DNA of 13,488 nucleotides from Rickettsiales bacterium (lineage in GTDB: Bacteria > Pseudomonadota > Alphaproteobacteria > Rickettsiales > UBA8987). The position numbers and the translations under genes were made by a program. The notes beneath the pieces were generated by a model that saw only the letters and a list, made by a program, of their open reading frames with translations, made no database searches and was not told the origin of the DNA. Where the stretch lies: the NCBI GenBank assembly GCA_020631295.1, contig JAHDHN010000024.1, forward strand, positions 1 through 13,488. The letters are read 5' to 3'. Of this stretch, positions 1-7,438 are shown one piece after another. Within the stretch, counting starts at the first letter, position 1. Each line of letters opens with the position of its first letter.

Positions 1-2
1 TG

Positions 3-125
3 TTCTTGAAAGAATGCGAATTTAGATTCAACTACGGAACACCAAAAGAACAACTTAAAACACTTAGAAAATGGTATTATATAGCAGTTCTGCTTAATTA
101 TTGGACATTTCCAAAAAAAGCATAA
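3..125 (+). CDS. IS1595/ISXO2-like transposase, C-terminal end (partial)
   Basis: An open frame enters from the left edge and ends at TAA 123-125, giving 40 residues. They begin FLKECEFRFNYGTPKEQLKT and continue through LRKW. The LKECEFRFN stretch followed by a short basic and aromatic tail resembles the extreme C-terminus of IS1595/ISXO2-family DDE transposases; the catalytic residues would lie upstream, outside the window. It has no coupling to the downstream hydrolase. In related genomes that hydrolase usually follows tatD, so an insertion here would explain the missing upstream neighbour (inference). Family assignment rests on 40 residues only, and it cannot be told whether the full element is intact. 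Confidence 0.62.
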   Translation, partial: FLKECEFRFNYGTPKEQLKTLRKWYYIAVLLNYWTFPKKA

Positions 126-137
126 CTGCTATCAAGA

Positions 138-151
138 CACGCGTAAGCGTG
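138..151. repeat. Short GC hairpin with GTAA loop
   Basis: CACGC (138-142), loop GTAA, GCGTG (147-151). The loop is a GNRA type if read as RNA, the same loop as the stronger hairpin at 2209-2230. It lies just after the transposase stop. Function is unknown; it could belong to the insertion-sequence end. Confidence 0.35.
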
Positions 152-174
152 GATTGCACGGCGATAGCCAGTGG

Positions 175-208
175 GCATTAACATTTGGATATGTCCAAAT
201 GTTAATGC
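175..208. repeat. Perfect 15-bp palindrome downstream of transposase (candidate IS end)
   Basis: The arms GCATTAACATTTGGA (175-189) and TCCAAATGTTAATGC (194-208) are exact reverse complements around a 4-nt loop TATG. The inner part TTTGGATATGTCC resembles, in inverted orientation, the segment at 100-115 inside the transposase tail. It lies 50 nt after the transposase stop, where a right-hand terminal inverted repeat would be expected. No T-run follows, so it is not a typical intrinsic terminator. The left end of the insertion sequence is outside the window, so its role as a terminus is an inference. Nothing else is evident between 209 and 300. Confidence 0.5.
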
Positions 209-300
209 TAACTACTATAAATAAACGTTATCTATGCCAGCCCCTAAATAAATGTAGGAAATACTATATATTCACTGCATGCTCATGTTATGCTTGGGGA

Positions 301-1071
301 ATGAAAGTAAACATTCTTGGCTGCGGAGCATCGGGCGGCGTGCCGTTAATTGGCTGTGACTGTGCTGTGTGCCGCAGCGATAACCCCAAAAACCGGCGGC
401 AACGCGCCTCTATTGTGATAGAGGCGACCACCAAAACAGTGCTGGTGGATACCTCGCCAGACCTGCATTGGCAGGCGCTGGATGCCAAGCTATCACATAT
501 AGATGCGGTGCTGTTCACCCATGCGCATGCTGATCATACCCATGGTATTGATGAGCTGCGCAGCTTTAATTACCACAAAAACGCACCGATTGATTGCTAT
601 GCGGATGCGGCAACGCTGGCAGAATTGCAGGCGCGCTTTGCTTATGTATTTGCCGCGCCGATTAAGGAATATGGCTGGTTTCGCCCAGCCTTGCAGCCGC
701 ATGAAATTACGCTGGGTGATGTGATTCAGCTGGATGCGTTGCGCGTGCAGACATTTGCGCAAGACCATGGCCGAGTGCAGACCATGGGCATTCGTGTGGG
801 TGATTTTGCCTATTCCACAGATGTAAAACAGCTGGATGAGACGGCATTTAAGGCGCTGGAAGGGGTGGAAACATGGGTGGTGGATTGCTTGCAAGACCAA
901 CCCACGCCCACCCATGCAGATCTGGCACTCACCTTGCATTGGATAGAGCGCGTGCAGCCCAAGCGCGCCATTTTAACGCATATGAGCCATTATCTGGAAT
1001 ATGAAGCACTAAACGCCCGGCTGCCTGCCCATATTACACCCGCCTATGATGGCTTGGTGCTGGAGTGTTAA
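301..1071 (+). CDS. PhnP-like metallo-beta-lactamase-fold hydrolase
   Basis: The product is 256 aa. It starts MKVNILGCGASGGVP, the usual N-terminus of the PhnP/Lactamase_B_2 family of cytoplasmic metal-dependent phosphodiesterases. The metal motif HAHADH is at residues 74-79; further likely ligands are His156 (DHGR), Asp174 (STDV) and the C-terminal THMSH (227-230). C19-x-C21-x-x-C24 matches the structural zinc cysteine spacing of E. coli PhnP. Physiological substrate unknown; cyclic phosphate esters are plausible from the family. An in-frame ATG at 154 would add 49 residues that read through the palindrome at 175-208 and have no family similarity, so 301 is preferred. The ribosome site is weak (GGGGA directly abuts the ATG; TAGGAA is at 254-259). 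Relatives usually sit after tatD; here transposon remnants precede it. No stop-proximal terminator; a repeat follows 14 nt later. Confidence 0.85.
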   Translation: MKVNILGCGASGGVPLIGCDCAVCRSDNPKNRRQRASIVIEATTKTVLVDTSPDLHWQALDAKLSHIDAVLFTHAHADHTHGIDELRSFNYHKNAPIDCYADAATLAELQARFAYVFAAPIKEYGWFRPALQPHEITLGDVIQLDALRVQTFAQDHGRVQTMGIRVGDFAYSTDVKQLDETAFKALEGVETWVVDCLQDQPTPTHADLALTLHWIERVQPKRAILTHMSHYLEYEALNARLPAHITPAYDGLVLEC

Positions 1072-1085
1072 TGAATATAATATCG

Positions 1086-1316
1086 TATTGTCATTCCGAA
1101 CGCCCTGCCGTCCGAAGCTTTAGCGTAGGAGGGATGTGAGAAATCTCGTGCCACAATATTGAGATGCGTATAGAAGCTGCGCATGCCCCACTCTAGAGAC
1201 ACTCACTATAAGGGCATACTCTACTTCAAAAAAGACGAAATTGCAGTGGCATGAGATCCTTCAGCTGCGCCTTCCGCCGTCGCCAGGGCTATGGCGGACA
1301 CAGCAGGATGACAATA
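1086..1316. repeat. Palindromic repeat element E1 with inserted modules
   Basis: This fills the gap between two convergent genes. The outer ends are inverted: TATTGTCATTCC (1086-1097) against GGATGACAATA (1306-1316), which reverse-complements to TATTGTCATCC. Internal landmarks are GAGATCC at about 1253-1259 and several short hairpins such as ATGCG/CGCAT near 1163-1183. Two inner modules have relatives elsewhere in the window. The segment 1109-1134 (CGTCC, GAAGCT, AGCGTAG, GGGA) resembles 8850-8880, and 1274-1300 matches 9092-9118 at 26 of 27 positions. It resembles dispersed intergenic palindromes of alphaproteobacteria; no coding potential is evident. It might act as a bidirectional end-of-transcript structure, but no T-run supports that. 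Confidence 0.7.
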
Positions 1317-1331
1317 TGTTCCTGTATTATT

Positions 1332-2093
1332 TTAATACACCACTTCCATTAAATATAACCCGCATGCTGGGGCGGTGGGGGCGGATTGGTTGCGGTCTTT
1401 GGCTGCTAGCACGCGTTGTAAATCTGCTTCATTCCATTTGCCTGTGCCCACCCACACCAAGGCGCCGGCAATGTTGCGTACTTGATGGTGCAAAAAGGAA
1501 CGTGCTTCTATGGTAATATGCAATTCTCTGCCATGGCTGGCCACAGTGATGCTATCAATGGATTTTACCGGTGATTGTGCCTGGCATTCTGCTGCGCGGA
1601 AGCTGGAAAAATCATGCGTGCCTACCAATAATTGCCCGGCATCATGCATGGCTTTTGCATCTAACTGCCTGGATACATGCCAACAACGCCCTTCTTCCAG
1701 GCGCAGTGGCGCACTGCGGTTGATAATGCGGTATAGATAGCGACGTTGTGTAGCATCAAAGCGTGCGTGAAAGTCGGGCGCTGCCTCTTCCACTGCTAAC
1801 ACCACCGCATTGCCGCCATCCAAATGATGGTTCAAGCCGCGCATGATGCTATAGGTGGAGCGCTCTGCCTCAATATCCACATGCGCCACTTGCCCGCGCG
1901 CATGCACGCCAGCATCGGTGCGGCCAGAGCCTTGCACGGTCACGCGCTCTTGGCAGTAAGCATAGATTGCTTGTTCCAGCTGATGTTGCACCGAAACACG
2001 CTGACGTTTGCTTTGCTTATGCTCATTCAGCTGCCGTTGCCAGCCTAGCGTGTGCGTGCCATCATATTCTATGGTGAGTTTGTAGCGTTTCAT
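1332..2093 (-). CDS. truA: tRNA pseudouridine synthase A
   Basis: The product is 253 aa, close to the family's usual length. TruA converts uridines 38-40 of the tRNA anticodon stem to pseudouridine in the cytoplasm. The catalytic aspartate is Asp60 in GSGRTDAGVHARGQVAH (residues 55-71), and the C-terminal RNA-binding signature RSFLHHQVRNIAG is present. The N-terminus MKRYKLTIEYDGT is the standard TruA start. An upstream ATG at 2144 would add 17 unrelated residues and is rejected. The ribosome site is modest (AAAGAG about 9 nt upstream). A short basic insertion after the first strand (EHKQSKRQR, about residues 24-32) is longer than in E. coli TruA but common in alphaproteobacteria. The gene is single, convergent with the hydrolase gene, and divergent from the rseP cluster. 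Confidence 0.96.
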   Translation of the reverse strand: MKRYKLTIEYDGTHTLGWQRQLNEHKQSKRQRVSVQHQLEQAIYAYCQERVTVQGSGRTDAGVHARGQVAHVDIEAERSTYSIMRGLNHHLDGGNAVVLAVEEAAPDFHARFDATQRRYLYRIINRSAPLRLEEGRCWHVSRQLDAKAMHDAGQLLVGTHDFSSFRAAECQAQSPVKSIDSITVASHGRELHITIEARSFLHHQVRNIAGALVWVGTGKWNEADLQRVLAAKDRNQSAPTAPACGLYLMEVVY

Positions 2094-2132
2094 AGCATGC
2101 TCTTTAAGGCAAAAGATTGTCCTTTCCAATGG

Positions 2133-2245
2133 TATATAGTGCATTCATTTTATGAATGGACTATGAAGACCGCCCAAAAGGGCGGGATTCCGCCGCGTTG
2201 AGCTGCGCGATTTGTGCGTAAGCACAAATCTAATTCACTATTATA
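2133..2245. repeat. Hairpin-rich block upstream of rseP
   Basis: This is a run of perfect hairpins: CATTCAT/ATGAATG around TTT near 2142-2158; CCGCCC/GGGCGG around AAAA at about 2170-2185; and GATTTGTGC (2209-2217)/GCACAAATC (2222-2230) around GTAA. The flanks are loosely inverted (TATATAGTG at 2133 and CACTATTATA at 2236), suggesting one palindromic unit. No coding content is evident. It lies between truA and rseP, so it may be transcribed as part of either leader. The unit boundaries are uncertain. Confidence 0.5.
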
Positions 2246-2253
2246 CATGTCTT

Positions 2254-2337
2254 GTTCCCTGTGGTTTATCCACAGGGTCAAATGCTGATACGCCATAATT
2301 GTTAGATTTGATCCTGCGGTCGAGCCGCAGGAAACAG
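2254..2337. repeat. Double-hairpin palindromic element E2
   Basis: The ends are imperfect inverted repeats (TGTTCCCTG / CAGGAAACA). Hairpin A: CCCTGTGG (2257-2264), loop TTTAT, CCACAGGG (2270-2277). Hairpin B: CCTGCGG (2313-2319), loop TCGAG, CCGCAGG (2325-2331). The linker contains TCAAATG and TTTGAT. The same plan with the same loops but different stems occurs at 7915-7994, and a close homologue carrying insertions at 8831-9136. This is the simplest copy and serves as the reference. It ends 70 nt before the rseP start, so it may be in the rseP leader or promoter region. Confidence 0.75.
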
Positions 2338-2407
2338 TATAAATTCTCAAATGGAATCATCATAAACTCCTAGACGATTGAGAGAGTTACCGATACAGAG
2401 CTTGGCC

Positions 2408-3520
2408 ATGGATATTCTCACAACGCTTGCAAATAACGTGCTGGGTTTGGCAATTGTCATCAGCATTATGGTATTTATTCACGAATTTGGGCATTATTTT
2501 GTCGCGCGGCTTTGCGGGGTGAAGGTGGAGACATTCTCCATTGGTTTTGGTCGTGAGATGTTTGGTTTTACGGATAAGGCCGGTACCAGATGGCGCTTCA
2601 GCCTGCTGCCGCTGGGTGGATATGTGAAAATGTATGGCGATGCCAACGGTGCGAGCGCCGAAGATAAATCTAAAATGGATGCGATGAGTGAGGCAGAACG
2701 TGCGATCTCCTTCCATGCCAAAAAGCTATGGCAAAAAGCGCTGATTGTGCTGGCCGGCCCTGCAGCCAATTTTTTGCTGGCAATTGCTATTTTTGCTGGC
2801 CTGCTTATCCAATATGGGGAGCGTTATGCGCCGCCAGTGCTGCAAGATATTGTGCCAGGCAGTGTTGCAGAAGCTGCAGGCTTGCAAGCGGGTGATGAGG
2901 TGCTGCGCCTAAATGGCATGGCAGTGAATGATTTTAACGATATCCGCATGCAGGTGAGCATGCATCCGAATATCCCGATTGAGATGCAGATTAAACGTGG
3001 TGATGAGGTGATTGCATTGCAGGTAACGCCGCAAGCAGTGGAGCAAGAGAGCCAGTTTGATGATAAAGTAAAAATGGGGCAGCTGGGCGTGCAATCTGCG
3101 CCATCAGAGCGCCGTGAAGTGGGCGTGTTTGCTGCCATGGGAAAAGGGGTGGAGCGGACCTACGATCTCTCGGTGATGACGCTAAAAGCCATTGGCCAGA
3201 TGATCACTGGCAAGCGTGATACGAAAGACATTAGCGGTATTATCCGCATCGCGGATTATTCGGGCAAAGCCATAAAGCTTGATATGGTGCAGCTGCTGGG
3301 CTTCTTGGCGCTGATTTCTATTAATTTAGGTCTGGTGAATTTATTCCCCATTCCGGTGCTGGATGGTGGGCATTTATTGTTTTATGCCATTCAGGCTGTG
3401 ACCCGAAAAGAAATGGCCGAAAAAGTACAAGACATTGCTTTTCGACTTGGCTATACCGTGCTTATTCTTTTAATGATGTTCGCATTATGGAATGATTTAT
3501 CGTATTTTGGAGTGTTATAA
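2408..3520 (+). CDS. rseP: RseP-family site-2 intramembrane zinc metalloprotease
   Basis: The product is 370 aa. It is an inner-membrane protease of the site-2 family that cleaves transmembrane segments such as anti-sigma factors. The first membrane segment (about residues 8-26) carries the zinc motif HEFGH (25-29). The third metal ligand is in NLFPIPVLDGGH (311-322). A single PDZ domain spans about 140-215, against two in E. coli, as usual in alphaproteobacteria. Further membrane segments are near 111-134, 294-315 and 344-362. The motif usually read as SGP or GGP is SGI here (residues 276-278). The ATG at 2408 is chosen because MDILTTLANNVLGLAIVISI matches the family start; a TTG at 2378 would add ten residues. 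No strong ribosome site is seen. The stop abuts the bamA ATG directly, implying translational coupling. Confidence 0.95.
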   Translation: MDILTTLANNVLGLAIVISIMVFIHEFGHYFVARLCGVKVETFSIGFGREMFGFTDKAGTRWRFSLLPLGGYVKMYGDANGASAEDKSKMDAMSEAERAISFHAKKLWQKALIVLAGPAANFLLAIAIFAGLLIQYGERYAPPVLQDIVPGSVAEAAGLQAGDEVLRLNGMAVNDFNDIRMQVSMHPNIPIEMQIKRGDEVIALQVTPQAVEQESQFDDKVKMGQLGVQSAPSERREVGVFAAMGKGVERTYDLSVMTLKAIGQMITGKRDTKDISGIIRIADYSGKAIKLDMVQLLGFLALISINLGLVNLFPIPVLDGGHLLFYAIQAVTRKEMAEKVQDIAFRLGYTVLILLMMFALWNDLSYFGVL

Positions 3521-5866
3521 ATGAAACAAAAATTAGCCCTGTTTATTGCCGCAACTGCTGCTGGATTATCTGCTGTATCTACGCAAGCAGAAATTGTATT
3601 TTCAGCCATCCAGCTGGAATCCAATAAAACACCAGAAGCCTTCCAAGAGGCGCCTGTGGTGCAAAATGTGGTGGTGAAGGGCAATCAGCGTGTAGAAACC
3701 AACACGGTAATTTCTTTCTTAGGCGTTGTGCCTGGTGCGCCGGTAACGCCAGAGGCGATTGATACAGCACTAAACACCTTGCTAGATTCGGGTTTGTTTG
3801 CCGATGCCGCAATTGAACAAAAGGGCAGCACATTGGTGGTGACAGTGGAAGAAAATCCGATTGTGAACAGTGTGCGTTTTGAGGGAAATAAAAAGATTGA
3901 TGACGATATTTTAGAAGGTGAAGTAGCGCTGGAGTCACGCGGTGCGTTCTCAAAATCAGTGTTGCAGCAAGATGCGAACCGTATTTTGCAGCTTTATCAG
4001 CGCAAAGGGCGTTTTGCCACGCGCGTGGATCCACAAATTGTGCCTTTGAGCCAAAACCGTGTGGATGTGGTTTTTGAAGTGGATGAGGGGAATAAGACCG
4101 ACATCCAGAAAATCAATTTTGTAGGCAATGAGGCGTTTTCTAATGGCCGTTTGAAGCGTGTGATTGAGACCAAGGAAGACAGTATCCTGCGTTTTTGGTC
4201 TGGTGCAGATATTTATGATGAAGATCGCTTGGCGTATGATGAAGAGCTGTTGCGTCGTTTTTATAACCAAAATGGATATCCTGATTTTCAGATTGTGTCT
4301 GCCAACGGCGAAATTGCACAAGATCAGGGCGAGTTTTATGTAACATTCGTGCTGGATGAGGGGCCAAAATACCGCTTTGGTGATTTTACCGTGCAGAGTG
4401 AGCTGCCTTATGTAAAAACTGAGAATTTGGATGATATCGTAGATGTGCGTTCCAAACAGCGTTATGACAGCCGTGAGCTGAAAGATGCAGTAAATGCGAT
4501 TACTGAAGAGCTGAGCAAGAAAGGTTATGCATTTGTGGAGGTATCTCCGCTATTGGCACGCAAGCCAGAGCAAGGGCTAGTGGATGTTGCCTTCCGCGTG
4601 AGTGAAGGCCCACGTGTATATGTAGAGAATATTGATATTAACGGCAATGTACGCACGTTGGATAAAGTGGTGCGCCGTGAGTTCCGCTTGGCGGAGGGTG
4701 ATCCATATAACTCTGAGAAAATTAAGCGTTCGCTGCAGCGTGTGCGTAATTTGGGTTTCTTCAGTAATGTGGATGTGGAAACCACACCGGGTTCTGCTGT
4801 GGATAAAATTGATGTGGCGTTGAATGTGGATGAGAAATCTACGGGTGAATTGACATTTGGTGCGGGTTTCTCCTCTAACGACGGTCCGTTGGGTGAGGTG
4901 AGCCTCACAGAGCGTAACTTGCTAGGCCGTGGGCAATATGCCAAATTATCAGCCTCTATCTCTTCTATCAGCCAGCAATTTGAAGTGGGTTTCACGGAGC
5001 CATATTTCTTAGGTAAAGATTTTGCGCTAGGGTTTGATGCGTTTAAGGTAACGCGTGAGGGTAATAATTCTCGCTCGAACTTGGCCTATGACAGTGACAG
5101 TTTTGGCGGTAAGATTCGTGCGTCTTATCCTATTTCTGAGCATTTGCGCCACTCATTGCGTTATGAGTATCGCAGTGATGATATTGATAATATTGACCCG
5201 GCCGCTTCCTTGTTCGTGCAAGGCCAGGCGGGTGATTATACAACCTCATCCATAGGGCACACGCTCACCTATGATCGCCGCGATAATCGCTTTGATCCAA
5301 CCGAAGGTTTCTATGTGCGTTTGAACCAGGATTATGCCGGTTTGGGTGGCGATGCTGAATATCACCGTCATGAGGTGCAAGGTGCGGCTTATTTCCCTAT
5401 ATATAGCGATGATGTGATCTTCAAACTATCCGGCCGTGCGGGATATATTGAAGGGTTAAACAACCAGAATGTACGTATTAATGACCGCTTCTTTGTGGGT
5501 GGCCGTCTGTTGCGTGGTTTTGATAATGAAGGTATTGGCCCGCGCGATAGAGCCAGCCTCGATCCGATTGGTGGTAACAGCTATTATGTGGGTACGGCAG
5601 AATTGCAATTCCCGCTGGGCTTGCCAGAAGAGCTTGGCTTTAAAGGCTCCGTTTTCGTAGATGCGGGTTCATTGTTTGACAATGAAGATGCAGATGCCAA
5701 CCCAAATGCAGTGTTTGATGAAGATGATATCCGTGCTTCTGTAGGTGCTGGTATTTCTTGGAAATCACCTATTGGCCCGATCCGTATCGATTACGCCCAT
5801 GCATTCCAAGACCAAGCCTTTGATGAAACGGAAAAAATCCGCTTTAGCTTCGGCACGCAATTCTAA
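3521..5866 (+). CDS. bamA: Outer membrane protein assembly factor BamA
   Basis: The product is 781 aa, the core of the BAM complex that folds and inserts beta-barrel proteins into the outer membrane. A signal peptide (residues 1-23, cut after TQA) is followed by five POTRA domains at about 46-111, 112-190, 191-283, 284-365 and 366-440. A 16-strand barrel runs from about 441 to the end. Barrel landmarks are YDRRDN (584-589), the L6-loop motif LRGF (664-667, VRGF in E. coli) and a C-terminal phenylalanine, the usual outer-membrane signature. The ribosome site GGAG is at 3509-3512. The ATG immediately follows the rseP TAA, so it is probably co-translated with rseP. Downstream skp, lpxD, fabZ and lpxA place it in the conserved envelope cluster. 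Confidence 0.97.
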   Translation: MKQKLALFIAATAAGLSAVSTQAEIVFSAIQLESNKTPEAFQEAPVVQNVVVKGNQRVETNTVISFLGVVPGAPVTPEAIDTALNTLLDSGLFADAAIEQKGSTLVVTVEENPIVNSVRFEGNKKIDDDILEGEVALESRGAFSKSVLQQDANRILQLYQRKGRFATRVDPQIVPLSQNRVDVVFEVDEGNKTDIQKINFVGNEAFSNGRLKRVIETKEDSILRFWSGADIYDEDRLAYDEELLRRFYNQNGYPDFQIVSANGEIAQDQGEFYVTFVLDEGPKYRFGDFTVQSELPYVKTENLDDIVDVRSKQRYDSRELKDAVNAITEELSKKGYAFVEVSPLLARKPEQGLVDVAFRVSEGPRVYVENIDINGNVRTLDKVVRREFRLAEGDPYNSEKIKRSLQRVRNLGFFSNVDVETTPGSAVDKIDVALNVDEKSTGELTFGAGFSSNDGPLGEVSLTERNLLGRGQYAKLSASISSISQQFEVGFTEPYFLGKDFALGFDAFKVTREGNNSRSNLAYDSDSFGGKIRASYPISEHLRHSLRYEYRSDDIDNIDPAASLFVQGQAGDYTTSSIGHTLTYDRRDNRFDPTEGFYVRLNQDYAGLGGDAEYHRHEVQGAAYFPIYSDDVIFKLSGRAGYIEGLNNQNVRINDRFFVGGRLLRGFDNEGIGPRDRASLDPIGGNSYYVGTAELQFPLGLPEELGFKGSVFVDAGSLFDNEDADANPNAVFDEDDIRASVGAGISWKSPIGPIRIDYAHAFQDQAFDETEKIRFSFGTQF

Positions 5867-5884
5867 TTCTGAGGAAGGTATAAG

Positions 5885-6397
5885 ATGATCCAGAAAATTT
5901 TACTCCTATGCGCTGGCTTATGCTGCGGTGCTGCTATGGCTGCCAATATTGCAGTAGTGGATTTGGTGCGCATTGTGGAAGAGTCTAAAGCGGCGCAAAG
6001 TGTGGCTGCACAAGTGAAATCCAAGCGTGCGTCTTTGGTAAGCCAGCAGCAGGCGGAAAAAGCCAAGCTGGAAGCGGATGATAAAGCATTGATGCAAGAG
6101 CGTAGTGTATTAGCGCAGGATGTGTTCAAAGAAAAAGCATTGGATTTTCAGCAGAAAGTGATTGCCTCACAGCAATCATTGCAGGAAAAGCAGCGCAAAT
6201 TAGAGCAGTCTTATGTCGCTTCAATTCAAAAAATTCGCAATGAGACCGTAGCGATTATTGCAGAGCTTGCGGCAGAAAAGAGATTTGATGTGGCCGTTGC
6301 CAAATCAGAATTGCTTTATAGCGCTGGCGCAACAGATATTTCTGAAGAAGTACTAAGCGCGTTAAATAGCCGCTTAACCAGCGTACCATTGCAGTAA
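5885..6397 (+). CDS. skp: OmpH/Skp-family periplasmic chaperone
   Basis: The product is 170 aa, typical of the family. Skp trimers hold unfolded outer-membrane proteins in the periplasm and hand them to BamA, encoded 18 nt upstream. The signal peptide ends at AMA (17-19), giving a mature start at ANIAVVDLVRIVEES, the hallmark of the OmpH fold's first strand. The middle (about residues 42-135) is rich in Lys, Glu, Gln and Ala and is predicted to be a long helical hairpin forming the tentacles. Three cysteines occur in the signal peptide, but none sits in a convincing lipobox, so it is probably soluble. A strong ribosome site, GAGGAAGG (5871-5878), precedes the ATG. Family is clear; orthology to E. 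coli Skp rests on position. Confidence 0.92.
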   Translation: MIQKILLLCAGLCCGAAMAANIAVVDLVRIVEESKAAQSVAAQVKSKRASLVSQQQAEKAKLEADDKALMQERSVLAQDVFKEKALDFQQKVIASQQSLQEKQRKLEQSYVASIQKIRNETVAIIAELAAEKRFDVAVAKSELLYSAGATDISEEVLSALNSRLTSVPLQ

Positions 6398-6425
6398 GAT
6401 TGCAGAATAGGAGAAACAGCCCGTC

Positions 6426-7436
6426 ATGCCTGATAGCCGTTTCTTTGACACACAACCCAACTCTGCCGGTGCACTGGCTGAGCTGGTGGGAGCTGAGTTG
6501 ATAGGTGATGCTGCGCTGCACATCACTCACGCCGCGCCGTTGCATGTGGCCGGGTCAGGTGCCATTAGCTTTCTGGATAATAAGCACTATGTAAAAGTGC
6601 TGGGAGAAAGCCAGGCCAGCGCCTGTATTTTAGCGCCAGCATATCAAGAAAAAGCCCCTGAAGGCATGACATTGCTGCTGTGCGATGCGCCTTATGTAGC
6701 CTATGCTAAAATTGCAGCCCATCTGCATCCAAAGCCTGCACTAGCTGCCTCCATTCACCCTAATGCGGTGATTGATGAGACGGCAGAGATTGGCGCAAAT
6801 GTGCATATTGGTGCCAATACGGTGATTGGTGCGCATGTGAAGATAGGTGAGGGTGCGATTATTCACCCGAATGCAACGCTTTATGATGCGGTGACTATTG
6901 GTGCGCGCACAGAGATTCACAGCCAGACCTGTATTAGCCACAGTGATATTGGTGCGGATTGCATTATTCATCGCGGAAGTATGATTGGGCAAGACGGGTT
7001 TGGTTATGCCACGGAGCATGGCAGGCATATTCCGGTGCCACAGCTTGGCCGCGTGGTGATTGAGGATGATGTACATATTGGTGCAAATTGTACTATCGAC
7101 CGTGGTGCTGGTCCAGATACACGCATTGGTGCAGGCACCAAAATGGATAATTTGGTCCAGATTGGCCATAATGTAGAAATCGGCAAGGGCTGTATCATTG
7201 TCTCTCATGTGGGGATATCCGGCAGTGCAAAATTGGGGAATTATTGCGTGATTGGTGGACAGGTGGGCATTGCTGGCCATCTGAATATTGGTAATCAAGT
7301 GCAGGTGGCCGCACAATCTGGCGTGATGAGAGATTTGCCAGACGGTGCAGTGCATGGCGGCAGTCCTTCAGTGCCGATCAAGCAATTTCACCGTCAATCC
7401 ATTGCGCTGGCAAAACTTGTAAAAGGAAAGGTATAA
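6426..7436 (+). CDS. lpxD: UDP-3-O-acyl-glucosamine N-acyltransferase
   Basis: The product is 336 aa. It catalyses the third step of lipid A synthesis, moving a hydroxyacyl group from acyl carrier protein to the 2-amino group of UDP-3-O-acylglucosamine in the cytoplasm. Residues 1-105 form the LpxD N-terminal domain (GAISFLDNKHY at 45-55). Residues from about 110 to 305 are left-handed beta-helix hexapeptide repeats (IHPNAVI, EIGANVHIG and many similar). The likely catalytic His248 is in VQIGHNVEIG, and GFGYA (191-195) is conserved. The C-terminal helix is FHRQSIALAKLV. The ribosome site GGAG (6410-6413) is 12 nt from the ATG. It lies 28 nt after skp, and its stop is 2 nt before fabZ. Confidence 0.96.
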   Translation: MPDSRFFDTQPNSAGALAELVGAELIGDAALHITHAAPLHVAGSGAISFLDNKHYVKVLGESQASACILAPAYQEKAPEGMTLLLCDAPYVAYAKIAAHLHPKPALAASIHPNAVIDETAEIGANVHIGANTVIGAHVKIGEGAIIHPNATLYDAVTIGARTEIHSQTCISHSDIGADCIIHRGSMIGQDGFGYATEHGRHIPVPQLGRVVIEDDVHIGANCTIDRGAGPDTRIGAGTKMDNLVQIGHNVEIGKGCIIVSHVGISGSAKLGNYCVIGGQVGIAGHLNIGNQVQVAAQSGVMRDLPDGAVHGGSPSVPIKQFHRQSIALAKLVKGKV

Positions 7437-7438
7437 AC

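Noticed and set aside
154..300. N-terminal extension of the metallo-hydrolase from the ATG at 154
   Set aside because: The added 49 residues read through the palindrome at 175-208 and lack family similarity; the protein family starts at MKVNILGCG (301).
2170..2185. Intrinsic terminator at CCGCCC-AAAA-GGGCGG
   Set aside because: Neither strand has a T-run after the stem, and it is upstream of both flanking genes.
2150..2350. Minus-strand small open frame of 66 codons upstream of rseP
   Set aside because: It consists wholly of hairpin repeat sequence, with no recognisable protein features.
2378..2407. TTG start for rseP
   Set aside because: It adds ten residues without family support; ATG 2408 gives the standard N-terminal membrane helix.
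6741..7355. 204-codon minus-strand open frame within lpxD
   Set aside because: It is a shadow produced by the repetitive hexapeptide codons of lpxD; its His/Asn-rich composition is an artefact of that repeat.
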